NCBI RefSeq assembly: GCF_000758725.1 | Contig: NZ_CP009428.1 | Coordinates: 4,650,001-4,714,000 of the forward strand | Length of the DNA stretch: 64,000 nt | DNA from: Paenibacillus odorifer | GTDB lineage: Bacteria; Bacillota; Bacilli; Paenibacillales; Paenibacillaceae | Reading direction: 5' to 3' | In this document: one piece after another, positions 1 to 8,826 of the stretch | How positions within the stretch are numbered: the stretch's first letter is position 1 | Layout: every line of letters begins with the position of its first letter | Position numbers and translations under genes: made by a program | Notes under the pieces: generated by a model | Told to the model about the DNA's origin: nothing | Seen by the model: only the letters and a program-made list of their open reading frames with translations | Databases searched by the model: none

Positions 1-813
1 AAACCCAAAGTTTAGCAGGGAAGCATGATCATTCCAGTCATCGCCATCATTTATAGTAACTGCGACAAGCTGCTGGCCGTTTCTGGTGGCAGAGCTGACA
101 AGGCAGCGCAGAGCTTTTTTGGTATAACCTGTCTTTACACCGTCCGCTCCCTCGTATAAATACAGCATCTTATTTTTGTTTCTCCATTTGTAATCCCATT
201 TCTCATTTGGATTGTCTGCAGTTTTCTCCTGCGTCTTCACAATTTCTTTAAATACAGGATTATGAAGAGCATAAGCGGTCAGAACAGCCAAGTCGTTGGC
301 ACTTGAATAATGCCCTTCAGCGTCAAGACCATGGGGATTAGCAAAATGAGTATGGGTTAGCCCTAGCTCCTCAGCCTTAGCGTTCATAAGGTATACAAAA
401 CCTTCCTCAGAACCACCGATATGCTCAGCGATCGCCGTTGCTGCATCATTCCCTGAGCGCAGCATCAGGCCATACAGCATATTTTCCAGCGTCATCTCTT
501 CCCCCTGCTGCAAGTAAATAGAAGAGCCTTCTTTCGCATAGGCATTTTTTCCTACTTTGACTTTAGAGGCTAAATCACCATTCTCAATGGCGACGAGGGC
601 GGTCATAATTTTGGTCAAGCTGGCAATAAGCATAGGCTCATCCCCACGGCTGCTGTACAAAATACGCCCGGATTCCACATCAATCAGTGCCGCTGCTCTT
701 GCATGTGTAGAGATAGAGCTGTTCTCGGCCTGAATTGAAGATAGCGGCGCCAGAAGCAGCAGCGAAAGGCACAATATTAAGGCGAATGGCCATTTACGGG
801 TTATTGTCTTCAT
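1..813 (-). CDS. D-alanyl-D-alanine carboxypeptidase (DacB/DacF type), 3' end outside window
   Basis: Serine DD-carboxypeptidase (low-molecular-weight PBP, peptidase S11) that trims the terminal D-Ala from peptidoglycan stem peptides outside the membrane. The first 271 codons are present and the frame is open to the left edge. Residues 1-29 form a signal peptide; the three PBP motifs are SLTK (65-68, nucleophile Ser), SGN (120-122) and KTG (227-229). The start at 813 has GGAGG seven bases upstream; an in-frame ATG at 819 touches the GGAGG and is less likely. Position after scpAB-ytfI-ytfJ recalls the B. subtilis rib-scp-dacB-spmAB region, so a sporulation cortex role (DacB) is plausible, but DacF cannot be excluded without the rest of the gene. 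Confidence 0.93.
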   Translation of the reverse strand, partial: MKTITRKWPFALILCLSLLLLAPLSSIQAENSSISTHARAAALIDVESGRILYSSRGDEPMLIASLTKIMTALVAIENGDLASKVKVGKNAYAKEGSSIYLQQGEEMTLENMLYGLMLRSGNDAATAIAEHIGGSEEGFVYLMNAKAEELGLTHTHFANPHGLDAEGHYSSANDLAVLTAYALHNPVFKEIVKTQEKTADNPNEKWDYKWRNKNKMLYLYEGADGVKTGYTKKALRCLVSSATRNGQQLVAVTINDGDDWNDHASLLNFGF

Positions 814-1000
814 GTTCATCCTCCGGCTTCTTATCGGATCTTAAGTAAAAGTGTTTATGTTGTACAAGTGTATGCGGACCAGCCTTAGGGTATGTCCACT
901 CCTTGGGATGTTCCACACAAAATATCCCCACAACGTGAGGCCTTGCTTCGATATTTTCTCAGGTAATTTGCGGGAAACAAAATATCCTTTCTGATACGTC

Positions 1001-1038
1001 AAAAAAGGGACACCGCCTGATGTATGGCGATATCCCCG
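1001..1038 (-). terminator. Rho-independent terminator after ytfJ
   Basis: On the minus strand GGGGATATCGCC pairs with GGCGGTGTCCC around an 8-base loop, followed by TTTTTTGACG. It lies just after the ytfJ stop, so the carboxypeptidase further downstream needs its own promoter in the remaining stretch up to 813. Confidence 0.8.
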
Positions 1039-1063
1039 AGGCTATTTGTAGAATTATGTGTAC

Positions 1064-1552
1064 CTAATGAGTTGAAGATTGAGATGTACTTGGATCGGTT
1101 TTAACAGGTGCTGCTGCTGGTGTGGCGGGTGTTGGCGGCGTTTGAGCTGCAGCATTGCTGGTTTGGAACATGGTTTGAATTTTGTCGATGAGCCCTGGTG
1201 TTGCGTCGATGATTTTTTCGAATAGGTGAGTTTGATTGTCCAGAGGGACAATATTCACTCCATCCTTACCTACCACTAAAAAAGCGATCGGTCGAATGGA
1301 GACGCCTCCCCCGCTACCTCCACCAAATGGAAGCATTTTGACTCCACCTTGGGAGCTTGAACCACTTATAGAATCTTCTACTCGATAATCACTACCACCA
1401 GCAGCAAATCCAAAGGCAACTTTACTGATAGGCAGGATGATGCTGCCGTCAGGGGTTTGTACCGGATCTCCGACAATGGTATTCACATCTACCATGCCCT
1501 TGATATTTTCCATCGCTGTTTGCATTAGGCCTTGAATAGGATGGTCGCTCAT
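1064..1552 (-). CDS. ytfJ: Sporulation/germination protein YtfJ (GerW family)
   Basis: 162 aa, matching the GerW family (B. subtilis YtfJ, about 150 aa), a forespore protein needed for full germination with L-alanine. Visible family features are the N-terminal HPIQGLMQTAMENIKGMVDVN segment (first 20 residues of it), the VGDPVQTPDG motif, a glycine-rich stretch (GGGSGGG) in the middle and PIAFLVVGKDGV. The C-terminal 30 residues are a low-complexity Ala/Pro/Thr tail. The ATG at 1552 is preceded by AAAGGAGG at ideal spacing. It follows the DUF2953 gene by 89 bases, the same ytfI-ytfJ order as in B. subtilis, so co-transcription is likely. Confidence 0.93.
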   Translation of the reverse strand: MSDHPIQGLMQTAMENIKGMVDVNTIVGDPVQTPDGSIILPISKVAFGFAAGGSDYRVEDSISGSSSQGGVKMLPFGGGSGGGVSIRPIAFLVVGKDGVNIVPLDNQTHLFEKIIDATPGLIDKIQTMFQTSNAAAQTPPTPATPAAAPVKTDPSTSQSSTH

Positions 1553-1641
1553 ATTGTTTCCTCCTTTAATTGAGTACGATTTCTCTTTCTTCTACAGCGT
1601 ATATCATCCCCACATCCGCCCATTTGTATGTAACTTTCATT

Positions 1642-2349
1642 TTAAACTTTCCCATGTGGCTCCTGACGCATCTGTTTCAGCAGATTTCTCCAATGGCCGA
1701 GCCCGCCTTTTTCACGCAAGACACGCCGAGATAGCCGCATTAAGGCATACAAAGTATAGCCGACTGACATTTTCCCCTTACAGACAAACTCCATTGCAAA
1801 ACAAAGCTCATCTTCAAAAACAGGCTTAACAAAAATTCGAGGGTGCTGCTGCAATTTCACCCACTGTGAAATAAAACCAACAATACTCCACTTCAGGCCC
1901 CAAACCGCTCCCGATGCGGTCGCAGTATCTGCTGCATCACCAAGAGAGAAATCGGTGGACCAATCGAGCTTTGATATTTTGACATGAGCTACAGTCTCTT
2001 TTAACCATTCCTTCAACCCGCGTGTAGATTTTACAGCTTGGTTAACATTGTCGCGCCAGTGCATTACTCTTTCTTTATCGAATATCTCTTCTTTTACGGT
2101 ATCTACACCTGTCGTCGCAGTCCCTGTCTCTTTAAACTTTCCCCACACACCCTGCTCCAATCCCTTAAAGACTAATTGGGGAAGTTCATAGTGAAGCTTT
2201 ATCAGACCAAAAAGAGAGGTAACATCTAATTCGAGCAGGTCATTTTTTCCATGTTTATAACACCGTATGCGGAAATCGATAGATGAAGACAGGACCAGGA
2301 TCAGGGCCAGTACAAGCAAAACGAGGGGAATTGCAAGCCATAACGTCAC
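1642..2349 (-). CDS. ytfI: DUF2953 membrane protein (YtfI-like)
   Basis: 235 aa with one N-terminal membrane segment (about residues 3-23) followed by a basic, soluble-looking region; this is the DUF2953/YtfI arrangement. Function is unknown; the link to sporulation rests on its conserved position before ytfJ. The start is GTG at 2349 with GGAGG seven bases upstream. The second half carries a WSTDFSLGDAADTA segment and an FVKPVFEDELC motif typical of the family. A terminator separates it from scpB, so it probably has its own promoter in 2350-2450. Confidence 0.85.
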   Translation of the reverse strand: MTLWLAIPLVLLVLALILVLSSSIDFRIRCYKHGKNDLLELDVTSLFGLIKLHYELPQLVFKGLEQGVWGKFKETGTATTGVDTVKEEIFDKERVMHWRDNVNQAVKSTRGLKEWLKETVAHVKISKLDWSTDFSLGDAADTATASGAVWGLKWSIVGFISQWVKLQQHPRIFVKPVFEDELCFAMEFVCKGKMSVGYTLYALMRLSRRVLREKGGLGHWRNLLKQMRQEPHGKV

Positions 2350-2449
2350 GTATTTACCTCCAAGAAACCTTAATAATGGGAACCTTTGGTTTAGTATGGC
2401 AATTTAAGCTGGAAAAAATTCGGGGTTTGCATAAAAAATATGAGCTTAA

Positions 2450-2500
2450 ATAAAAATAGGGACTGTCCCAAACCACATAAATGGTTTAAGGGCAGTCCCT
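2450..2500 (-). terminator. Terminator after scpB
   Basis: Minus strand GGGACTGCCC ... GGGACAGTCCC with an inner AAACCA/TGGTTT stem, followed by TATTTTTATTT. It ends the rib-scp transcription block. Confidence 0.85.
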
Positions 2501-2530
2501 TCAATACAATTATTAGCGTTCTCGTACGAA

Positions 2531-3133
2531 CTATGGCAGCTCGACATCCTCAAAAGTCATTTGAGTGTCCAGCTTATTGAACAATAGCTGTGTCTCTTCT
2601 TCCAAATTATCCGTGGACTCAAAGTTTGTCGGTTCCGGCAGATCCTTTAGACTGGCAAGACCAAAGCTCTCCAAGAAGGATTTAGTCGTCCCGTACAGAA
2701 TTGGCCGGCCTACCGCTTCCGCACGACCAACCTCATGAATCAAATCCTTGTTATTCAGCGTATGAATTGCGCGTTCCGACTTCACACCCCGGATTTCTTC
2801 AATCTCCACCCGCGTAATCGGTTGGCGATAAGCCACGATTGCAAGAGTCTCTAAGGCGGCCTGAGACAAGGTTGATCTGGATGGTGAATAGGCCAGACGC
2901 TCAAAATAGTGGGCATGATCAGGCAATGTAGCCAGGCGATAATTCCCGGCAATTTGCACTACCTGTAAGCCCCGCTCCTGTGCTACATAATCTTCTTTCA
3001 GTTCCTCTAAGGCTCCAGCCGCAAGCTCTGGGCGCTGTTCCGTAATTTCAGCCACTTGGCGCACAGAGATTCCTTCATCCCCTGATAGAAACAGCAGACC
3101 CTCAATAATCGATTTCAGCGTTTTGTAATCCAT
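2531..3133 (-). CDS. scpB: Segregation and condensation protein B
   Basis: 200-aa ScpB, the winged-helix partner of ScpA in the SMC condensin that compacts and separates chromosomes at the origin. The family signature ALETLAIVAYRQPITRVEIE lies near residues 94-113 and GRPILYGTT near 140. An acidic C-terminal tail follows. ATG 3133 has GGAGGAG nine bases upstream. It overlaps the 3' end of scpA by 32 bases, so the two are translationally coupled. Confidence 0.97.
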   Translation of the reverse strand: MDYKTLKSIIEGLLFLSGDEGISVRQVAEITEQRPELAAGALEELKEDYVAQERGLQVVQIAGNYRLATLPDHAHYFERLAYSPSRSTLSQAALETLAIVAYRQPITRVEIEEIRGVKSERAIHTLNNKDLIHEVGRAEAVGRPILYGTTKSFLESFGLASLKDLPEPTNFESTDNLEEETQLLFNKLDTQMTFEDVELP

Positions 3134-3893
3134 TGAAGTGTTCTCCTCCTCTCCACTCCATTACGATGTCATCAAACAATTTCTCTTGGTAGCAAAAAAT
3201 CGCCTTCATTTTCATCAGTTCCAGAATCGCAAGAAAAGTAACTACGATTTCGTGCCGTGCCATTTCATCGTGAAGCAGTGCCGAGAAATGCAACTTACCG
3301 CCTGTTCCTCTGCGCTGCAGCGCATCTGATACATCACGTATACGATCTTTTACCGATATTTCATCCCGGGTAATCCGCTGGTAAGAAGACCTTCTGGCAG
3401 CCTTACTTAGCGCTTTACGAAAAGCGGCTATTAAGTCTGAGGTATGTAGTCCTTTTAGCGTTTGATCAATCTCTTCTGGCACGAATGGACCCAAATCCTC
3501 AGGCTCCTTCGTAAAAATCAAGCTCCGCTCGCTCTCCATATCCATTAGATGTACAGCAATACTCTTGAACTTACGATACTCAATCAGTCGCTGAACAAGT
3601 TCAGCTCGTGGATCAAATTCATCCTCTTCGTAATATTCAAAATCATCGATCTCAATGACCGGTGGTTTGGGCAGCAATAGCTTGCTCTTTATAGATAAAA
3701 GGGTAGCGGCCATCACGAGAAATTCACTCGTAATATCCAATTCAAGCTCCTGCATGCTACGCAGGTATTCCATATACTGTTCGGTGATCTCGGCGACCGG
3801 AATGTCCTGGATGTCGATTTCCGCCTTATCAATTAAATGCAAGAGCAGATCCAGCGGACCTTCAAACGTCTCCAGCTTGTACAATACAGTCAC
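3102..3893 (-). CDS. scpA: Segregation and condensation protein A
   Basis: Kleisin subunit that bridges the SMC heads and binds ScpB. The N terminus reads YKLETFEGPLDLLLHLI, the canonical ScpA opening, followed by the SMC-neck-binding helices; the C terminus is a winged-helix domain. I place the start at GTG 3893, which has GGGAGG seven bases upstream; an ATG at 3902 sits directly on the GGAGG and is unlikely. The resulting 263 aa matches normal ScpA length. Upstream lies ribH with a hairpin in between. Confidence 0.96.
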   Translation of the reverse strand: MTVLYKLETFEGPLDLLLHLIDKAEIDIQDIPVAEITEQYMEYLRSMQELELDITSEFLVMAATLLSIKSKLLLPKPPVIEIDDFEYYEEDEFDPRAELVQRLIEYRKFKSIAVHLMDMESERSLIFTKEPEDLGPFVPEEIDQTLKGLHTSDLIAAFRKALSKAARRSSYQRITRDEISVKDRIRDVSDALQRRGTGGKLHFSALLHDEMARHEIVVTFLAILELMKMKAIFCYQEKLFDDIVMEWRGGEHFNGLQNAEIDY

Positions 3894-3908
3894 GAAGCAT
3901 CCTCCCGC

Positions 3909-3947
3909 CAAAAAAAGTAAAGTGCAGCGCCCGTCTGGACGCTACAC
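3909..3947 (-). terminator. Hairpin with T-run between ribH and scpA
   Basis: Minus strand GTGTAGCGTCC pairs with GGGCGCTGCAC (one mismatch, one wobble) around AGAC, followed by TTTACTTTTTTT. It may only attenuate, since no clear new promoter is seen before scpA. Confidence 0.6.
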
Positions 3948-4029
3948 AAGTAGAAAGGGCTCTTATAATCCATGCTTTCTTCTTATACTATAAATAAGCA
4001 CGAATTCGACTGATTCGTCAATAGCTGAC

Positions 4030-4506
4030 TTACTTAAACAGTTTGTTAAGATTCGCCATTTCAATCGCAGCAGTCGCAGCATCCCAACCTTTATTGCCTG
4101 CTTTAGTTCCTGAACGCTCGATGGCCTGTTCAATATTTTCAGTAGTAACTACGCCAAAAATGGTTGGCACGCCGGTCTTAAGATTGATAGCGGCTACCCC
4201 TTTGGCAACTTCATTACATACATAATCATAGTGTGTAGTGGAACCACGGATAACCGTTCCTAAGGTAATTACGGCGTCGTATTTGCCGCTTTCAGCCATT
4301 TTTTGCGCGATCAATGGAATTTCAAATACCCCTGGAACCCAAGCAACATCCACTTCATCATCACCGACACCATGGCGTTTAAAGGCATCGAGTGCACCTG
4401 ACAAAAGCTTGCTGGTAATAAATTCATTAAAACGTCCTACAACAACTCCGTATTTTAACCCCTCAGAAACTAAGTGTCCTTCTAAATATTTCGGCATATC
4501 CATCAT
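4030..4506 (-). CDS. ribH: 6,7-dimethyl-8-ribityllumazine synthase
   Basis: Penultimate riboflavin enzyme: condenses 5-amino-6-ribitylamino-uracil with 3,4-dihydroxy-2-butanone 4-phosphate. 158 aa, normal length. It contains the phosphate-site RFNEFITSKLLSGALDAF segment and GTVIRGSTTHYDYVC with the catalytic His. Starts: ATG 4506 is only 3 bases from AAGGG; ATG 4503 has better spacing; the Met before PKYLEGHL (4497) is also possible, so the start is uncertain by up to three codons. Last gene of ribDEBAH. Confidence 0.97.
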   Translation of the reverse strand: MMDMPKYLEGHLVSEGLKYGVVVGRFNEFITSKLLSGALDAFKRHGVGDDEVDVAWVPGVFEIPLIAQKMAESGKYDAVITLGTVIRGSTTHYDYVCNEVAKGVAAINLKTGVPTIFGVVTTENIEQAIERSGTKAGNKGWDAATAAIEMANLNKLFK

Positions 4507-4533
4507 CTACCCTTCGTTTTTTATAATGTATGG

Positions 4534-5787
4534 TTAAGCTTTCGAATCCTCATTTTGTTCAATATCGTCAAAAGACAGCATATGTCCAAGCTTCGCTTGC
4601 TTCGTGTGGAGATAGTTGGTATTGTCCTTGTTCTCCGGCATTTGTATCGGCACGCGCTCAACGACTTCCAATCCATAACCCTCCAGCCCTTTGATCTTAC
4701 GCGGGTTGTTCGTGAGCAGACGGATTTGGCGCACACCCAGATCCTTCAGAATCTGTGCTCCAATTCCATAGTCACGCAGATCTGCTGGAAAACCAAGCTT
4801 TAGATTCGCATCTACAGTGTCAAGTCCTTCCTCTTGCAGCTTGTAAGCCCGAAGCTTATTGATAAGGCCAATGCCTCTGCCTTCTTGGCGCATATAGAGC
4901 AACACGCCCCTGCCGGCAGTTTCGATCTGCCGCAGTGCAGCTTCAAATTGCGGGCCGCAATCGCAACGATGGGAGTGGAATACATCACCCGTCAGGCATT
5001 CGGAATGAACACGTACAAGTACTGGCTCATCGCCGGAAATATCTCCTTTTACCAAAGCTACATGCTCTTTATCATCGACTTCATTTGTATAAGCAATGGT
5101 CTGGAAATCCCCAAAATCGGTAGGAAGACGTACTGAAACCTCGCGAGTAACGAGTTGTTCTTTTTCATTGCGATAATGAATAAGATCCTTGATACTGATC
5201 AGCTTAAGATCATGCTTGCGGGCAATTTCGATTAGATCAGGTAAGCGGGCCATTGAGCCATCTTCCTTGATAATCTCGCAAATGACACTGGCTGGATAAG
5301 CGCCACACATCCGCGCTAGATCAACAGCAGCCTCCGTATGTCCGGAGCGGCGCAGAACGCCACCTTTTTTCGCAATCAGCGGGAACATATGCCCCGGTCT
5401 GCGGAAATCAGCAGGTTTCGCTTTTGGATCGATCATGGCCTTAACGGTCAAAGATCTTTCCCCCGCAGAGATCCCAGTGGTTGCATCAATATGGTCAACA
5501 GATACGGTAAAAGCCGTACCGTGATTATCGGTATTGTGGGTTACCATGGCTTGCAGTTCAAGTTCTGCCGCACGCTCCTGGGTAATAGGCATACAAACCA
5601 ATCCACGTCCCTCAGTAATCATAAAATTGATGACCTCTGGTGTCGCCCGTTCAGCAAGGGCTATAAAATCCCCTTCATTCTCACGATCTTCATCATCCAC
5701 TACAATGATGACTTTACCGCGCATTAAGTCATAAATCGCATCTTCAATCGGATCCAAGACACTTTCCTTTTTCGATTGCTCGCTCAT
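4534..5787 (-). CDS. ribBA: Bifunctional DHBP synthase / GTP cyclohydrolase II
   Basis: 417 aa. The N-terminal half is 3,4-dihydroxy-2-butanone 4-phosphate synthase (DDEDRENEGD metal/substrate motif near residue 31, RPGHMFPL); the C-terminal half from about residue 215 is GTP cyclohydrolase II with the zinc ligands in SECLTGDVFHSHRCDCG and the RQEGRGIGL active-site motif. It supplies both precursor branches of riboflavin synthesis. AGGAGG lies 3 bases before ATG 5787. Both halves keep their key residues, so both activities are expected. Confidence 0.97.
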   Translation of the reverse strand: MSEQSKKESVLDPIEDAIYDLMRGKVIIVVDDEDRENEGDFIALAERATPEVINFMITEGRGLVCMPITQERAAELELQAMVTHNTDNHGTAFTVSVDHIDATTGISAGERSLTVKAMIDPKAKPADFRRPGHMFPLIAKKGGVLRRSGHTEAAVDLARMCGAYPASVICEIIKEDGSMARLPDLIEIARKHDLKLISIKDLIHYRNEKEQLVTREVSVRLPTDFGDFQTIAYTNEVDDKEHVALVKGDISGDEPVLVRVHSECLTGDVFHSHRCDCGPQFEAALRQIETAGRGVLLYMRQEGRGIGLINKLRAYKLQEEGLDTVDANLKLGFPADLRDYGIGAQILKDLGVRQIRLLTNNPRKIKGLEGYGLEVVERVPIQMPENKDNTNYLHTKQAKLGHMLSFDDIEQNEDSKA

Positions 5788-5849
5788 GATCCTATCCTCC
5801 TAAAAGCTTTACGAAAGATTATTCCCTTCTTCGTAAGCAAACTCTTTAT

Positions 5850-6518
5850 TTAAACAAACCCGTTCGCCGCCAAAAAATCATGACTAATCCCGGAGCGGCT
5901 CTCGCCTTCTTCATCTTGGGCGGCTGAGCCATAATGCAATAAATGATCTACATATTTGCCAAGTACGTCACACTCGATATTTACACTATCCCCGGCCCGT
6001 TTGTGCGTCAGAACTGTTTCCCCTAACGTATGCGGAATAATGGACACTGCCAGCGATGAGGCCGTAGTCTTCACTACAGTTAAACTAATGCCGTCGATTG
6101 TGATCGATCCCTTAGGGATAATATATTTAAATAGTGATTTACGATCCGGTGCAATCTCGAATACGACAGCATTTTGATCACGTTTTACACTCTTAATAAT
6201 GCCAGTGCCATCAACATGTCCTTGAACAATATGTCCTCCAAAACGCCCGCCAGCTGCCATCGCTCGTTCCAGATTCATCCGGCTGCCGGGCTTCAGTTCC
6301 TTCAGGTTGCTATTCCGGTAGGTCTGCGGCATTACATCCACTGTAAAGGAATGATCGCCCAAAGTTGTCGCCGTGAGGCAAACCCCATTGACGGACACAC
6401 TGTCACCGATTTTTAGATCATCCATGATGACCGAAGCGGCAATATTCAGCACCATCATTTCCCCACCGGCGGAGACACTGCGCAAAACACCAACCTCTTC
6501 AATTAATCCGGTGAACAT
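5850..6518 (-). CDS. ribE: Riboflavin synthase alpha subunit
   Basis: Dismutates two 6,7-dimethyl-8-ribityllumazine molecules to riboflavin. 222 aa with two tandem lumazine-binding domains, beginning MFTGLIEEVG; the second begins near residue 98 with the GHIVQGHVDGTG segment. The start at 6518 is chosen because it has GGAGGG five bases upstream and gives the canonical N terminus; a longer open frame to 6605 overlaps ribD and has no ribosome site. In Gram-positives this gene is named ribE (ribB in older B. subtilis usage). Confidence 0.96.
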   Translation of the reverse strand: MFTGLIEEVGVLRSVSAGGEMMVLNIAASVIMDDLKIGDSVSVNGVCLTATTLGDHSFTVDVMPQTYRNSNLKELKPGSRMNLERAMAAGGRFGGHIVQGHVDGTGIIKSVKRDQNAVVFEIAPDRKSLFKYIIPKGSITIDGISLTVVKTTASSLAVSIIPHTLGETVLTHKRAGDSVNIECDVLGKYVDHLLHYGSAAQDEEGESRSGISHDFLAANGFV

Positions 6519-6573
6519 GATATCCCTCCTAAAAAGCATTACTTCCTCAAATTCACTTCTTGCATAGCTTTTG

Positions 6574-7674
6574 TTAGCGTACCGGAGTACCGCTGATACA
6601 TACATTATCTCCTAGCACTTTTACTTCCAATCCTTCAAGTGAGATCGCATCCTTCATCAGTTCTACACCCGGGAATACGAAAGTCCCTTTCGCTTCTGCA
6701 CCACCACCGACAATTTTTGGAGCGAAGAAGAGAATCACACGATCCACTAGCCCGCTTTCCAGCATCGCACCGTTCAGCGTTCCCCCGCCTTCAAGCAAAA
6801 TAGAGCCAATTTCCATTTCGCCAAGGGATATCATGGCCGCCTTCAGATCCACTCTTGGACCTGCTCCGCACACAACGATTTGAACACCTGCTTTCAGCAG
6901 TGCAGCCTTCTTAGCAGGATCTGCAGCATCGGTTGTTACAATAAGAGTAGGCGCTAGGCCATCACATACAACTGCCGAATCCAGAGGAATACGTAGCCCG
7001 GAATCAATGATGATCCGCGTCGGGTTAATGCCAGGCACTTCTGTTCTTGTTGTCAGAGAGGGATTATCAGCAATCACTGTATTCACACCGACCATGATGC
7101 CCTGATGCCGATGCCGCAGCGTATGTACGATCTCCCGCGCTTCCCCATTCGAAATCCATTTACTGTCACCAGATTTGGTAGCCAGATTGCCATCAAGAGT
7201 GCTAGCACTCTTCAGCGTAACAAAAGGTTGTTTTGTCAAAATATATTTGATAAAACGCTCATTCAATCGAAGCGCGCGATCACGCAGCAAACCAACTTCG
7301 ACCTCAATCCCTTGGTCACGCAGCATTTGGATTCCTCTTCCTGCCACCTGAGGATTCGGGTCTTCACAAGCAACTACAACCCTAGCTACCCCTTCATCGA
7401 TCAGCCTTTGGCTGCAAGGTGGAGTTTTTCCATAATGGCTGCACGGTTCTAGTGTGACATATGCGGTACTGCCCTGTGCCTGCCCAGCTGCCATATTCAA
7501 AGCGTGCACCTCGGCATGCCCCGTACCGCGCTGCAAATGAGTTCCGAGTCCAATCATTGCTCCATTCTTCACCACAACGCAGCCAACAACAGGGTTAATT
7601 CCCGTTTGCCCTTGGGCACGTTCTGCCATATCCAATGCTAGCGACATATAAAACTCATCATTCATGTTCTCCAT
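6574..7674 (-). CDS. ribD: Bifunctional pyrimidine deaminase / reductase RibD
   Basis: 366 aa. The N-terminal zinc deaminase domain has HAEVHAL and PCSHYGKTPPC (zinc ligands); the C-terminal half is the NADPH-dependent ribosyl reductase, with VTLKSASTLDG and ILLEGGGTLN. It catalyses steps two and three of the GTP branch. GGAGG lies 5 bases before ATG 7674. First gene of the operon, directly behind the FMN riboswitch and its terminator, so expression falls when FMN is high. Confidence 0.97.
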   Translation of the reverse strand: MENMNDEFYMSLALDMAERAQGQTGINPVVGCVVVKNGAMIGLGTHLQRGTGHAEVHALNMAAGQAQGSTAYVTLEPCSHYGKTPPCSQRLIDEGVARVVVACEDPNPQVAGRGIQMLRDQGIEVEVGLLRDRALRLNERFIKYILTKQPFVTLKSASTLDGNLATKSGDSKWISNGEAREIVHTLRHRHQGIMVGVNTVIADNPSLTTRTEVPGINPTRIIIDSGLRIPLDSAVVCDGLAPTLIVTTDAADPAKKAALLKAGVQIVVCGAGPRVDLKAAMISLGEMEIGSILLEGGGTLNGAMLESGLVDRVILFFAPKIVGGGAEAKGTFVFPGVELMKDAISLEGLEVKVLGDNVCISGTPVR

Positions 7675-7710
7675 CTCTTCCTCCTATCCACTGCTGTCTA
7701 TTCTTAAGCT

Positions 7711-7762
7711 AAAAAAAACAGAAAAACCCATCTCATTCTCCAGGAGGAGTTCAAGATGGGTT
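7711..7762 (-). terminator. Expression-platform terminator of the ribD leader
   Basis: Minus strand ACCCATCT ... AGATGGGT with an inner CTCC/GGAG stem, followed by TTTTCTGTTTTTTTT. It sits between the FMN aptamer and ribD, the usual place for the riboswitch-controlled terminator. Confidence 0.88.
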
Positions 7763-7900
7763 ATGCGAGAGTTAATCGGCAGTCCAAATAAAAGTGTGCT
7801 TAAATAGCCGTCAATCGACGGGTATTGTGAAATATCGCACATAATTATATGAAAACACTGCGATCCGCCAGTCCATTGCAGACAAGCGGTCAACCTCTCC

Positions 7901-8068
7901 TTCTTCCATCCAGACTATACTGTCGGTCCCGGAATTTCACCAGGTCCACCGTTCGCGTCAACAACGCGAGCCGGGTAGCGGACTGAGCACTGTAGATGAA
8001 CTTAATAAGTTACTTCTACAACAGCATCACCGCCGGTAGGGAATTACACCCTGCCCTGAAGGATTGAT
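7901..8068 (-). promoter_or_regulatory. FMN riboswitch (RFN element) of the rib operon
   Basis: The conserved RFN blocks are readable on the minus strand: GGGCAGGGTGTAATTCCCTA, then ACCGGCGGTGATG, CCCGG...CGCG, GGACCTGGTGAAATTCCGGG and ACCGACAGTATAGTCTGGAT. FMN binding is known to promote premature termination of rib transcripts; the terminator hairpin lies about 140 bases downstream. Confidence 0.96.
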
Positions 8069-8189
8069 CCTTTATTTAATTGAGGTTCAAGTTTTCCTTA
8101 CTAACAAAATTATCACTTACACCAGCGAAATGCAAGTGCGTTTATTATATTTACTTAAAATTTGTAACTAGATTATAGATTGTACTGAG

Positions 8190-8246
8190 TTTATAAAAGG
8201 AAACCAAGAAGCGCCAGGGCAAGGACTCCTGGCGCTTCTTGGTTAT
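8190..8246 (-). terminator. Terminator after mscL
   Basis: A 17-bp perfect stem AACCAAGAAGCGCCAGG / CCTGGCGCTTCTTGGTT with TTTCCTTTTATAAA behind it on the minus strand. Confidence 0.9.
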
Positions 8247-8255
8247 ATTTCATGA

Positions 8256-8672
8256 TTACAAACCACGTTCTTGTTGTTTCAAAAGATCACGAATTTCCGT
8301 AAGCAGCACGATATCCTCTGCAGGTGCTGGAGTCTCCACCACTTCAACTTTAACGGCTTCTTTACGCTGAAATTTATTGGCCAGCTTGATAACCAGAAAA
8401 ATGGAAAATGAAATAATAAAGAAATCCACAACCGATTGTAAAAATAGTCCATAAGGTATTTTCAGGTCCGTACTGACTTCAAGCACCCGATCCTTCAAAT
8501 CTATCCCACCAGTAAGCAAACCTGCAATTGGCATAATAATGTCATTTACTAATGAAGTTACAATCTTTCCGAATGCAGCTCCAATAATGACCGCAACCGC
8601 TAAATCAAGAACATTTCCTTTCAAGGCAAAAGCTTTAAATTCCTTCCACATATTCCAAATTACCCCCAACAT
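8256..8672 (-). CDS. mscL: Large-conductance mechanosensitive channel
   Basis: 138-aa homopentameric channel subunit that opens under membrane tension to release osmolytes. FKAFALKGNVLDLAVAVIIG is the conserved N-terminal amphipathic helix plus first membrane helix; a second helix lies near residues 75-98, and a charged C-terminal bundle ends KQQERGL. The start is uncertain: ATG 8672 (MLGVIWN...) or the internal ATG 8651 (MWKEFKAF), which fits most homologues but has only a distant GGGGG. Monocistronic, with its own terminator. Confidence 0.95.
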   Translation of the reverse strand: MLGVIWNMWKEFKAFALKGNVLDLAVAVIIGAAFGKIVTSLVNDIIMPIAGLLTGGIDLKDRVLEVSTDLKIPYGLFLQSVVDFFIISFSIFLVIKLANKFQRKEAVKVEVVETPAPAEDIVLLTEIRDLLKQQERGL

Positions 8673-8826
8673 ATTTAATTTGAAATTATTATAGCATAGT
8701 AGCTTCCTAAATTCTTAAGACTTGTTAAGAAACTATTAAGTTTCCCTTTACTTTTATCTGCCAGCGTTGTTAAGAAGTCTCCTGTTAAATAGGGTTTAAG
8801 CACTACAAGGAAGGAAGATTTCTATC

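Noticed and set aside
5338..5727. 129-codon plus frame inside ribBA
   Set aside because: Shadow of a clearly functional gene with all active-site motifs on the other strand.
7684..7893. 69-codon minus frame between the FMN aptamer and ribD
   Set aside because: It spans the riboswitch terminator and has no ribosome site; this is leader RNA.
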